DNA of 12,837 nucleotides, from assembly GCA_028875175.1 (NCBI GenBank), contig JAPPFO010000032.1:6456-19292 (forward strand), given 5' to 3'. The position numbers and the translations under genes were made by a program. This document shows, in pieces, positions 1 through 6,975 of the stretch. Below the pieces are notes generated by a model. It searched no databases. It was not told the origin of the DNA and saw only the letters and a list, made by a program, of their open reading frames with translations. Source of the stretch: Chloroflexota bacterium. GTDB lineage: Bacteria > Chloroflexota > UBA11872. Position 1 is the stretch's first letter, and every line of letters begins with the position of its first letter.

Positions 1-123
1 TCTCTGTTGCTTCTCCCGCCTCTTTTTTCTAATCATTTTTTTGGCGGGGGGGGCCCCCCGGCGGCGGGCGGGGGGGGGGCGCCGCGGGGGGCCCCCCGAC
101 GCTGCTTTTCGGTTCAGCAGTTG
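1..123. other. Low-complexity GC homopolymer block at window edge
   Basis: There is no gene here. Positions 46-98 are almost purely G and C, in long runs: G8 at 46-53, C6 at 54-59, G10 at 70-79, G6 at 86-91 and C6 at 92-97. The self-complementary 12-mer GGGGGGCCCCCC occurs twice, at 48-59 and 86-97. T-rich stretches (25-29 and 36-42) lie to the left. This is downstream of the solute-binding protein gene, where a terminator would be expected. Reading the minus strand, however, the GC block is followed by A runs and not T runs, so it is not an intrinsic terminator for that gene. The abrupt change in character from the balanced coding DNA next to it suggests a contig-end artefact. Confidence 0.6.
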
Positions 124-1800
124 CTACGAGCGGACCGGATTCGGCTGGCTCTCGGCAAAGCTCTTGAGCTCAAGGAAGCGATCGTGGTTCTCTTCCATGT
201 ACCGGTCGAGAATCCCCAACATTTCCTCGATGCCCTGTTCCACGGACACCTCGCCCAACATGACCTTGCTATTGCTGGCGTACCCGGACTGCTCCACCAT
301 TTCCTGCCACGCCGGATGCATGCGCTGCTGGTAGGCGGGGTTGTCGCTTTCCAGGTAGAGCCGTTGCTGCACGTGATTCTCGGGCGGTCCCGCCGCGTAT
401 TCGGGTGACGCCACCACATCCTTGCGCCAGACAACAGAGCCTCGGTCAATCGCCACGCGCGATTGGGTCTTCGGTCCCGCCAGGTACAAGAGCCACTCCA
501 CCACGGCTTCGGTGTTGCCGCGCAGGCCGGCCATCTGGGTGATCAAGTGCGGCTCGTCGGAGAACTTCTGTGGCTGCGGGCCGCGCGGTCCTTCGGGCAG
601 AGGGATCAAGGCCCACGGGAAGCGATCCTTGATGCGGTTGATGGGTCCGCCCACGCCGCCGCCCCAGTGGAAGAACCCAATCTTCCCGTTCGAGAACGGT
701 TCGCCGGCATCGCCCCTGATCTCCCGATACCGTGCGCGCGACGGGACCACGCCCTCTTCGAGCACGAAATCCCGGAGCATCTGCAACCCAACGTGCGCGC
801 CGGAATCAAACACGGTCCAGCGCGTGGCGTCCTTGTTGTAGTACATCAGGTTCTCCTCGTCGGACAGCGCCCAGCCCCACGAAATGGCATTGCTACTCAC
901 AAGCGTCCCGGAGTCCCATAAGCCAAAGGTTTCCGTCTCGGGGTCGGTGATGCGCCGCAAGGCGTCCGGCATTTCGGCCTGGATGCCCCAGTTGCCGGGC
1001 GTTGGAAAGTCGACGCCCGCGCTCTCCATTAACGCCAGATTGGCCGAGAGGACGTTCAAGTTGCCCTGATAGGGCATGCCGTGGAACGGCCCCTGCAACC
1101 CATCACGGTGCGGGAAGGGGCGTTCGTTGACCAGGTTCACGGTGGATTCGTCAGGGCACCAATACCAATCGGTCGGATCGAAGCCGTCGTGCTTTTGCAG
1201 CACGTCGTCGATCACCGTGAACGCGCCCTGCGCCAGAAACTGGGCCGCGAACCAGCCCGGCATCAGCACCGCCTCGGGCTGCGTACCCGCGGCGATCATG
1301 ATGGCGATCATTTCCTGGTTCGCGTCCGGCGAGAGGACGAACTTCACGTCAATGTTGGGGAACTCCGTGGCGAAGTTGTCCAATGCCCAGCCCATGGCCG
1401 CGCCGCGAGGGCCGGAGGTGTGGTCGGAGTGAAAGACGAACCGCACAGGCGGGGCCTGCGGGGCGACTTCGACGACCTTCTCAACGATTCTCTCGACTTC
1501 CTTCGTAACGACCTTTTCGACGACTTTCTCGACCGGGACTTCGACAACCTGCTTGACCTCAACGACTTTCTCGACTGGAACTTCTTCGCGGACGACGTTC
1601 ACGACCTGTTGCGTCACGATTCTCTCGACCTGCTGAGTGACGATCTTTTCGACCGGAACTTCTTTGACCACGACCCGTTCAACGGGCACTTCCTTGGTCA
1701 CAATCTTCGGTTCAGCTTCGCCGCAGGCCGCCAGCGCGATTGCGCTGATCGCTCCCGTTGCGCCTATCAGAACCCGGCGTCGTGTGATGTTGGCCTTCAT
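124..1800 (-). CDS. Sugar ABC transporter solute-binding lipoprotein (family 1)
   Basis: Extracellular binding protein that delivers a carbohydrate to an MalFG-type ABC importer. The 558-residue product opens with a Tat-like signal (Thr-Arg-Arg-Arg-Val-Leu at residues 6-11), a hydrophobic core and a lipobox Leu-Ala-Ala-Cys at 23-26, so it should be exported and lipid-anchored at Cys26. Residues 32-112 are a repetitive Val/Glu/Lys-rich stalk, and the ligand-binding domain starts near residue 119. That domain shows family features such as an early 'FATEFPNIDVKF' segment (wanted: filament-like 'F...P.I.V') and aromatic patches including HWGGGVGGP and ISWGWAL. Without the stalk it has the usual 430-450 residue length. 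The ATG is at 1800-1798 with a G-rich stretch just upstream. The gene lies last in the minus-strand cluster, 171 bp after the dehydrogenase gene, and has its own candidate promoter. Substrate is unknown. Confidence 0.9.
   Translation of the reverse strand: MKANITRRRVLIGATGAISAIALAACGEAEPKIVTKEVPVERVVVKEVPVEKIVTQQVERIVTQQVVNVVREEVPVEKVVEVKQVVEVPVEKVVEKVVTKEVERIVEKVVEVAPQAPPVRFVFHSDHTSGPRGAAMGWALDNFATEFPNIDVKFVLSPDANQEMIAIMIAAGTQPEAVLMPGWFAAQFLAQGAFTVIDDVLQKHDGFDPTDWYWCPDESTVNLVNERPFPHRDGLQGPFHGMPYQGNLNVLSANLALMESAGVDFPTPGNWGIQAEMPDALRRITDPETETFGLWDSGTLVSSNAISWGWALSDEENLMYYNKDATRWTVFDSGAHVGLQMLRDFVLEEGVVPSRARYREIRGDAGEPFSNGKIGFFHWGGGVGGPINRIKDRFPWALIPLPEGPRGPQPQKFSDEPHLITQMAGLRGNTEAVVEWLLYLAGPKTQSRVAIDRGSVVWRKDVVASPEYAAGPPENHVQQRLYLESDNPAYQQRMHPAWQEMVEQSGYASNSKVMLGEVSVEQGIEEMLGILDRYMEENHDRFLELKSFAESQPNPVRS
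1465..1707 (-). repeat. Val/Glu/Lys repeat stalk in the binding protein
   Basis: This DNA encodes residues 32-112 of the binding lipoprotein. It consists of imperfect 6-11 residue units such as KEVPVE, EKVVEK, TQQVERIV and TKEVERIV, with no Cys, Trp or Gly. The segment sits between the lipidated Cys26 and the folded domain. Charge and hydrophobic residues alternate, so it could be an extended beta strand-like rod or a coiled-coil stalk that lifts the domain off the membrane. The DNA is correspondingly repetitive on both strands, and this explains the Asp/Leu/Phe-rich open frame on the opposite strand. Confidence 0.8.
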
Positions 1801-1819
1801 ATCGCCCCCAGATCAGACG

Positions 1820-1836
1820 AGAACCAAGGTGGTTCT
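1820..1836. promoter_or_regulatory. Operator-like inverted repeat before the binding-protein gene
   Basis: A perfect inverted repeat, AGAACCA-AGG-TGGTTCT (7-bp arms, 3-bp centre), ends 19 bp upstream of the binding-protein ATG. It lies about 20-35 bp downstream of the transcription start predicted from the adjacent promoter candidate, a typical place for a repressor to block elongation. As RNA it could also form a short hairpin, but no U run follows. Binding by a sugar-responsive repressor is an inference; no regulator gene is present in the window. Confidence 0.45.
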
Positions 1837-1861
1837 AACTGGAATTGCCAAGTAGATAAAG

Positions 1862-1890
1862 ATTAGGCCATGAAATGTTAGTGGCGTCAA
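1862..1890 (-). promoter_or_regulatory. Candidate sigma-70-type promoter for the binding-protein gene
   Basis: Reading the minus strand, TTGACG (1890-1885) is separated by exactly 17 bp from CCTAAT (1867-1862). The first box matches the -35 consensus at five of six positions and the second matches the -10 consensus at four of six. The predicted start of transcription is near 1855, giving a leader of about 55 nt that contains the 1820-1836 inverted repeat. The location in the 171-bp gap upstream of the binding protein suits independent, stronger expression of that gene. Confidence 0.5.
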
Positions 1891-1971
1891 GTGCGCGATG
1901 ATCCGGGTCGCTGCTGCTCGGAGGAATTCGAATCTGCTGGCCGCAGCCAGAGAGTCGCTGGCCAGACTCCG

Positions 1972-3003
1972 CTACGGGAAGCGCACGCCAATCTTGATTG
2001 CACGATCGGGAGCGCCCAGGCTGTCGCTCAGGGCCTGTGCCGCGTCGCGGAAGCCAACAATGGGCGTGACGATGCCTTCGGAGGTGACCATCCCGCGTCG
2101 AAACAGGTCGATGGCTGTGACTCGTGCCCGTTCTTCGTCCCAAAGCGGGTAGGAGCGGTCCGGGTTTTGCCAGACGGCCTGGCTGCCGATGATGGTGGGA
2201 CGGTTGACGTGGAACTCCTCGTCCAGGTGCAGCGTCGAGGCGTCCTTCGGGCCGTAGGGCACGTGCACGATGGTTCCGCACTGGCGAATGGCGCGGATGG
2301 ATTCGTGAAGGGCGGCGGCGCTGCCCGAGGTCTCGATGGCCACGTCCACGCCGTGACTGTCCGTCGCTCGCTTGATCCGCAGCCCCGCGTCCTCGGCACT
2401 TGGATCGACGAGCAGGTCGGCGCCAAGTTCCCCGGAAGTTGATCGGCGGCACTCAATTGGGTCAACCGCGATGACTTTCGTGGCACCGCTGCGGGCGGCG
2501 ATCTGGACGGTCATCAGGCCGATGGCGCCCATGCCGAACACGGCGACCGCGTCGCCGATCCGGACATTGCCATCCCGCACGGCCACCAGGGCCACGTGAG
2601 CCGGATCGGAGCAGACGGCGTCGGTGTCGGAGAGGCTGCCCAGTGGCCGCCAGGAGTCTTCGGATAGCTGGTGTTCCTCGCGGATCGGTCCGTAGCCGAA
2701 GACGCGGTCGCCCGGTGAGAATCGGGTGGCGCCCGATCCCACGCCGGTCACGGAGCCGACCACCATGTTGCCCACGGGACGCTCGGTCAGCGGGAGAGGT
2801 TTCGGCAGGGGCAGATAGATCCGCAGCGTCTCGTCCCAGCGTTTGCGGTGATGCGGGTTTCCCGAGAGCGAGTGAAGTTCGGTCCCATGCTTCGGCGCCG
2901 CGAACTCCACGCGCACGCGCACGTCGCGAGGGCCAAGTGTCTGCAGGACGTATTCCCGGTAGCGAAAGGTCCGGCCGTCAGTTGAAACGACTTCAAGCGG
3001 CAT
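1972..3003 (-). CDS. MDR-family NAD(P)-dependent dehydrogenase lacking zinc ligands
   Basis: A 343-residue medium-chain dehydrogenase/reductase, probably oxidising or reducing a sugar-derived alcohol or aldehyde in the cytosol. The Rossmann motif GMGAIG is at residues 157-162, followed by an acidic residue in VIAVDP that favours NAD(H). The N-terminal catalytic-domain fold is recognisable (PGDRVFGYGP at 97-106). Where zinc alcohol dehydrogenases have Gly-x-Cys-Gly-Ser/Thr-Asp, this protein has PKHGTELHSL (37-46). The usual Gly-His-Glu is replaced by VGNMVVG (77-83), and the four-cysteine structural-zinc lobe is absent. This resembles the 'GTE' subgroup of MDR proteins, which includes BchC-like enzymes. 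The ATG at 3003 has GGAG 8 nt upstream, and the gene starts 15 bp after the preceding dehydrogenase stops. Family assignment is firm; the substrate is unknown. Confidence 0.87.
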   Translation of the reverse strand: MPLEVVSTDGRTFRYREYVLQTLGPRDVRVRVEFAAPKHGTELHSLSGNPHHRKRWDETLRIYLPLPKPLPLTERPVGNMVVGSVTGVGSGATRFSPGDRVFGYGPIREEHQLSEDSWRPLGSLSDTDAVCSDPAHVALVAVRDGNVRIGDAVAVFGMGAIGLMTVQIAARSGATKVIAVDPIECRRSTSGELGADLLVDPSAEDAGLRIKRATDSHGVDVAIETSGSAAALHESIRAIRQCGTIVHVPYGPKDASTLHLDEEFHVNRPTIIGSQAVWQNPDRSYPLWDEERARVTAIDLFRRGMVTSEGIVTPIVGFRDAAQALSDSLGAPDRAIKIGVRFP

Positions 3004-3018
3004 GTGGAGTTCTCCGAC

Positions 3019-4140
3019 TCAACTGGGAGCGGCTCGCTGTCTCACGAATTGGTCGAATGGGTCGATCACGGCCTTGATGACACCGTTGCTGTCAGCCGCG
3101 TCTCGGACCAGGCGCAAGGCGTCGCCGGCGGCTTCCAGGGGAAAGTGGTGGGTCACCATTCGCTCGAGGGGATAGCGGCCGGACCTTGCAAGCGCGACGG
3201 CGGCGTGGACGGCGGCCTGGTCGTGGCTGTTCACGCCCTGGGCGCGAACTTCCTTGCGCACGAGTTCGTTCCAGGGGAGTTCGACCCTGCCGGCGGCTGT
3301 GGAGCCGGCCATCACGAAAGCTCCCAGCGGTCGCACGGCTTCGGCTGCGACGGCCGGTGACGTGGCGCTGCCCGTCACGTCGATCACGACGTCGGCCAGG
3401 CGACCGCCGGTCAGATCGGCTATGGCCTCAGTCGTGTGCTCGTCGAAGCTCAGCATTTGGGTAGCGCCGCAATCGCGGGCGAACGCCATTCGCGCCCGGT
3501 CGCCGCTCAGCCCGACCACGACGATCCGCTCGGCGCCCGCGGCATGAGCGGCAATGACGGCGGCCAGCCCTTGCGGGCCGGGTCCAAAAACGACGACGGT
3601 GTCGCCGATTCCGGCACCGCCGATGGTCTGGACCCAGCGCACGCCGTTAGCCAGGACCGCTCCGATTACGACGCCGACTTCGGGCGGAATGGCGTCGCCT
3701 ACGCGGTGGACGCGGGCCCGCGACGGCAGATAGAGATGCTGCCCGTAGGCGCCCCATAAGTGGGGCGTGACGCCGGCCGAAATGCGGCCGCCGTAGCCCT
3801 GGCCCTGCGCGCACATCTGGTAGCTGCCGCGCAGGCACACGTCGCAGAGGCCGCAGCCGAAGCTGGCTTCCACGATCACGCGGTCGTCGACGGCCACGCC
3901 CCAGCGTCTTGCCGCGTTCAGTCCGACCTGCTCGATTCGGCCGACGATTTCGTGGCCCAGGATGGCGGGCAGGTTGCGGCTTACAGCGGAGTGGCCGCCC
4001 CAATGCAAGACATCGCTTCCGCAGACCCCGGATAGCTCCATGCGCAAGAGGCCGTCGTTTTCGCCGATGGAAGGAATCGGAAAGTCGCGTAACTCAAACG
4101 TTTCCGGCGCTACCAGCACCGCGCTGGTCGTGGTGGTCAC
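3019..4140 (-). CDS. Zinc-dependent MDR alcohol/polyol dehydrogenase
   Basis: A 373-residue zinc alcohol dehydrogenase of the sorbitol/threonine dehydrogenase type that should convert a secondary alcohol of a sugar or polyol to a ketone with NAD(P)+. Catalytic-zinc ligands Cys40 (GVCGSD) and His63-Glu64 (GHE) are intact. The structural-zinc cluster is present as Cys96, Cys99, Cys102 and Cys110 with canonical spacing. The nucleotide-binding motif GPGPQG lies at 186-191. The open frame extends upstream into the neighbouring gene without recognisable homology. I take the GTG at 4140-4138 as the start because the protein then begins a few residues before the first conserved strand, and because its GTGA overlaps the TGA of the upstream gene (4139-4137), the usual sign of translational coupling. 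Its partner is therefore the alpha/alpha-toroid protein just upstream. Confidence 0.92.
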   Translation of the reverse strand: MTTTTSAVLVAPETFELRDFPIPSIGENDGLLRMELSGVCGSDVLHWGGHSAVSRNLPAILGHEIVGRIEQVGLNAARRWGVAVDDRVIVEASFGCGLCDVCLRGSYQMCAQGQGYGGRISAGVTPHLWGAYGQHLYLPSRARVHRVGDAIPPEVGVVIGAVLANGVRWVQTIGGAGIGDTVVVFGPGPQGLAAVIAAHAAGAERIVVVGLSGDRARMAFARDCGATQMLSFDEHTTEAIADLTGGRLADVVIDVTGSATSPAVAAEAVRPLGAFVMAGSTAAGRVELPWNELVRKEVRAQGVNSHDQAAVHAAVALARSGRYPLERMVTHHFPLEAAGDALRLVRDAADSNGVIKAVIDPFDQFVRQRAAPS

Positions 4141-5159
4141 GGACGGCTTGCCAGGCAGCCGATGATGGTGTCCACGTGCGCCACGAACTCGGCGGTCAGT
4201 TCCAGCGTGCGGCCCTCCGTGGGGTCGCTGTCGAAGACCCAGGAGCCGTCGTCGGTCTGGGTGTCGGCGAACCAGTGGGCCAGCTTGACGGCCCAGGCGG
4301 CGTATTGCTCCTCGCTCGTGACCTGGTAGAGGAGTGCCGCGCCCCAGCCGCTCTTGCAGACTTGCGGAAACTCGAACTGTCGTGGGGTGCTCTGGATGGA
4401 GAACTGTTGGAAGTCGCGGGCCAGCGAGAGGTAGTCGGGTTTGGGATCGACCATGTACAGCCGGCAGAGGAAGGCGGCCGACAACCCGCCCACGGTCCAG
4501 CGCTGTGGCCGTGGTTCTTGCGACTCGACGACGTGCCAGAACCGGTTGCGGGCGTCGTAGCTGGTGATCACGGCCTGGTCGCGACGCGAGTAGGAGTAGT
4601 ACAGGCGATCGGGCAATTCGGATTGCGCGTTCCAGACCCGTTCCAGGAACCGGTAAACCTGTCGGGCTTTGTCCAGCCGGCCGAGAGCGATACAGGCCAG
4701 CCCGCAACCGCAAGTGTAGGGCAGGTCCATGACGTCGCCCAGGGTTCCGTCTGGATCGCGGTCGTTGGCGAAGCCGCCGGAGGCCCGGTCCTGCATCGTG
4801 AGGATGAATTCCAGGCCGCGTGAGCTGAGGTCGAACTGGCGAGCCATGTGGGCGCCGTAGACCAGGGTGGCGTTGCGGTAGGCGTAGGCGTCGTAGAGAC
4901 GGCGATGGCCGCGGTCAAAGTCGCCGTCCGGCGTGAGCATGTACTCGCGAATCCAGCCGCAGACAGCGGTGGCGGCCTGAGTGTGGCCGGCTACCGTGAG
5001 GGTCCAGGGCAGGCGGTAGTAGCGGAAACCCTCGTCGGAAGGCTGTACCCCACCGTCAGGGCCGACCCGCGCCAGGAGCCACTCGGTGCCGCGGCGCTTG
5101 GTCTCCCTTAGCCGTTGGACGGCCGAACGTCTCTGCGACGAACTACCACGGAGACCCAT
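4137..5159 (-). CDS. Alpha/alpha-toroid protein (prenyltransferase/six-hairpin-glycosidase-like), unknown function
   Basis: A 340-residue soluble protein with no signal peptide or membrane segment. Its pattern of paired helices with Gly/Asp/Trp-rich turns resembles (alpha/alpha)6 toroids: LLARVGPDGGVQP near 29-40, MQDRASGGFANDRDPDGTLGD at 122-142, and TQTDDGSWVFDSDP at 300-313. The last is like the QW-type turn of terpenoid-cyclase and prenyltransferase folds, also seen in six-hairpin glycosidases. There is no recognisable catalytic signature. Position among sugar permeases and dehydrogenases favours a role on a carbohydrate over a terpenoid. The ATG at 5159 has GGGAG 10 nt upstream; a TTG two codons earlier is an alternative. 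Its stop overlaps the start of the zinc dehydrogenase. The fold guess is moderate and the function is not established. Confidence 0.82.
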   Translation of the reverse strand: MGLRGSSSQRRSAVQRLRETKRRGTEWLLARVGPDGGVQPSDEGFRYYRLPWTLTVAGHTQAATAVCGWIREYMLTPDGDFDRGHRRLYDAYAYRNATLVYGAHMARQFDLSSRGLEFILTMQDRASGGFANDRDPDGTLGDVMDLPYTCGCGLACIALGRLDKARQVYRFLERVWNAQSELPDRLYYSYSRRDQAVITSYDARNRFWHVVESQEPRPQRWTVGGLSAAFLCRLYMVDPKPDYLSLARDFQQFSIQSTPRQFEFPQVCKSGWGAALLYQVTSEEQYAAWAVKLAHWFADTQTDDGSWVFDSDPTEGRTLELTAEFVAHVDTIIGCLASRP

Positions 5160-5229
5160 GTCCAATCTGCTCCCGGCGCCCTTGGTATCCGCGGCGCCAG
5201 CGTAGCGGCAACTGGGTGGCGAATCTTCG
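5160..5229 (-). other. Short spacer with a possible hairpin
   Basis: This 70-bp spacer separates the second MalF-type permease from the toroid protein gene. It contains two copies of GGCGCC (5175-5180 and 5193-5198) that could pair across a 12-nt loop, just before the ribosome-binding site of the toroid gene. There is no T run, so it is not an intrinsic terminator. In GC-rich DNA such a pairing may be chance. Confidence 0.25.
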
Positions 5230-6180
5230 TTAGGCGCGCACGCCCTCGTAGTACACCCAGCGCCGCGCGCTGATGAACTGGACGATCGTGAAAAACAGAA
5301 TGATCAGGAAAAGGACCCAGGCGATGGCCGACGCGTAGCCCATGTTGAACGCCCGGAAGCCCATCTGATACAGGAGCAGCAGGATGAACAGCGTGGCGTC
5401 GGCCGGGCCACCGTCGGTGATGATGAGCGCCGCGGTAAAGACCTGGAACGACCCGATTACGCCGATCACCGAAGTCAAGAATATCTGCGGCGTCATCATC
5501 GGGATTGTGACGTTGCGGACCTTGCCCCACCAGCCCGCGCCGTCAATTTCGGCAGCTTCGTAGAGATGCTGTGGAATCCCCTGAAAGCCGGCCAGGAAGA
5601 TAATCATGGTGGTCCCAACGGTCCAGAAGCTCATGATTATGAGCCCCGGCATCGCCCACGAGGTGGAACCGAGCCAGTTCGGCCCACTCACGCCAAGTGG
5701 CTCCAGGAAAATGTCCAGGAAGTTGTTGAGCAGGCCGTTTGGCTGCAAGACCCAGAACCAGAGGACGGCCGTAGCCACGCCGGTGGTAATTGAGGGCAAA
5801 TAGAAACACGTGCGGTAGATCGCGATGCCGCGAACCTTTTGATTCAGCAGCCCGGCGATGATGAACGAGATGAGCAGCACGCCAGGTACGTGAAACGCCA
5901 CGTAATAGGTGGTGTTATAGACCGCCTGGACGAATCGTGGGTCATTGGCGGACAGCAGTCGAACGTAGTGATCCAGTCCCAACCACTTGATGTCGCCGAT
6001 GAAGCTCCACTCCGTCAGGCTTACAAAGAACGAGAAGAAGAACGGCCCGGCGATGAAGACGACGAAGCCAAACAGCCAGGGGAGGATGAAGAGGAATCCC
6101 TGGGTCTCGCGCCAGGTCCAACCAGGGATCAGGGGGCGGCGCCTGGCTCGTGGGACATCTGGCTGGTCGGCTATCGCCAT
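5230..6180 (-). CDS. Sugar ABC transporter permease, MalF-type (copy 2)
   Basis: A 316-residue inner-membrane permease of a CUT1-type carbohydrate importer. A charged cytosolic N-terminus (residues 1-26) is followed by the first membrane segment (28-50) and later hydrophobic segments near 95-112, 130-146, 176-200, 232-254 and 285-304. The cytosolic EAA loop that docks onto the ATPase is clear: EAAEIDGAGWWGKV at 208-221 followed by IPMMTP. The family tail Arg-Arg-Trp-Val-Tyr-Tyr-Glu-Gly (306-313) is shared with the other MalF-type gene here. The ATG at 6180 follows GAGGA with good spacing. It is separated from the MalF1-MalG pair by the 201-residue gene, and no second MalG-type gene is present, so its dimer partner is uncertain. 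Confidence 0.93.
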   Translation of the reverse strand: MAIADQPDVPRARRRPLIPGWTWRETQGFLFILPWLFGFVVFIAGPFFFSFFVSLTEWSFIGDIKWLGLDHYVRLLSANDPRFVQAVYNTTYYVAFHVPGVLLISFIIAGLLNQKVRGIAIYRTCFYLPSITTGVATAVLWFWVLQPNGLLNNFLDIFLEPLGVSGPNWLGSTSWAMPGLIIMSFWTVGTTMIIFLAGFQGIPQHLYEAAEIDGAGWWGKVRNVTIPMMTPQIFLTSVIGVIGSFQVFTAALIITDGGPADATLFILLLLYQMGFRAFNMGYASAIAWVLFLIILFFTIVQFISARRWVYYEGVRA

Positions 6181-6347
6181 GACGGTCCTCTTCTAGGCTG
6201 CTCTGGCGTGACATCGGACAATTCGATGCCGAACCTGGCGCGCGAGTTTAGCGCGTGGGCCGGACGCGCGCCGTAGACGAAACGCTGGCGACACGAACCG
6301 ACCGGGCACGCCGCCCTCCGAACCTGGGCAAGAAAGCCGACTCTTGG
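6181..6347. other. 167-bp intercistronic spacer with inverted and direct repeats
   Basis: This is the longest internal spacer between the minus-strand genes before the binding protein. It holds a perfect 8-bp inverted repeat, GGCGCGCG (6237-6244) and CGCGCGCC (6265-6272), with a 20-nt loop. It also holds a 10-bp direct repeat, CCGAACCTGG, at 6229-6238 and 6318-6327. I see no good -35/-10 pair and no T run after the hairpin. It could be a processing or stability element that sets the second permease apart from the upstream genes, or simply chance in GC-rich DNA. Confidence 0.3.
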
Positions 6348-6953
6348 CTAGTAGTCCTCGGCGACGGTGGTTCGGATGTACCGGACGGAGTAGTGGACAT
6401 CGTCCGGATACCCGTCCTCGGACCAGGCGGGGATGGCGCCCATGCCGGCGACGCGAACGCGGTGTGAGGGCGGGATTTCGAACACGACGCAACTCATGCC
6501 GGCAACCGGGAGGGCGTGGTAGGAGCCGCCCTGCTTCAGCAGGTCAGCGCGCAGGTGCATCCCCCACAGGTTGTCGACCCTGAAGCGCGCGGACACGGCG
6601 CGTTCGTTCTCGCCCTCGTGCCTGAAGTTATCGATGGTGTCGCACTCGACCAGGATGGATCCAGGCGGAGTGCAGGCGCTACCGATCACGGCCACCTGCA
6701 CCATCGGGTGATCTTCCTCGATGACGATCCAGTCGGACGGGGTCTGCGTGGTGGCGGTGGAGCCGTCGGTCGTCTTAATCGGAAAGAGCTCGATGCCGTG
6801 ACGTTCGCCGCCAACCCACACGCGGTCCACGAGCACGTTGGGGTAGTTGAAGGGGAACTCGTACTCGTAGGTTGTGAGATTGAGCGCCTTGCGCTCGCGC
6901 GGCGGATCGTTCGGGTAGCCGGTGATGCGCTTGTCAGCGGCCTCGGTTGCCAT
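6348..6953 (-). CDS. Conserved-looking hypothetical protein within the transporter cluster
   Basis: A 201-residue soluble protein that I do not recognise. It has no signal peptide, membrane segment or known motif. The sequence is rich in short beta-type segments (YEYEFPF, NVLVDRVWVGG, SDWIVIEE, VQVAVIGSA, GSILVECDT, MSCVVFEIPPSHRVRVAGMG), which suggests an all-beta sandwich or jelly-roll fold. An acidic/His stretch IDNFRHEGENER (residues 107-118) could bind metal or ligand, but that is speculation. The ATG at 6953 has AGGAG 6 nt upstream, a strong signal that the gene is real, and the frame shows no disruption. It lies between the MalF1-MalG pair and the second MalF-type gene, so a role in handling the transported sugar is plausible by position only. 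Confidence 0.78.
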   Translation of the reverse strand: MATEAADKRITGYPNDPPRERKALNLTTYEYEFPFNYPNVLVDRVWVGGERHGIELFPIKTTDGSTATTQTPSDWIVIEEDHPMVQVAVIGSACTPPGSILVECDTIDNFRHEGENERAVSARFRVDNLWGMHLRADLLKQGGSYHALPVAGMSCVVFEIPPSHRVRVAGMGAIPAWSEDGYPDDVHYSVRYIRTTVAEDY

Positions 6954-6975
6954 GGGTCGCTCCTATTCTCAGGCA

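Noticed and set aside
41..100. GC-rich inverted repeats as a terminator for the binding-protein gene
   Set aside because: On the minus strand the block is followed by A runs, not T runs, and the homopolymers look artefactual.
101..123. CTGCT/AGCAG small hairpin just after the binding-protein stop
   Set aside because: The stem is only 5 bp with a 9-nt loop and no T run, too weak to call a terminator.
1081..1866. Long plus-strand frame rich in Asp, Leu, Phe and Asn
   Set aside because: It is the exact antisense of the binding-protein gene, and its odd composition is the mirror of the Val/Glu/Lys stalk codons. There is no ribosome-binding site or family resemblance.
4141..4713. Upstream extension of the zinc dehydrogenase frame
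   Set aside because: The extra 190 residues are Arg/Pro-rich with no domain and lie wholly inside the toroid protein gene in another frame. The GTG at 4140 with its GTGA overlap is a better start.
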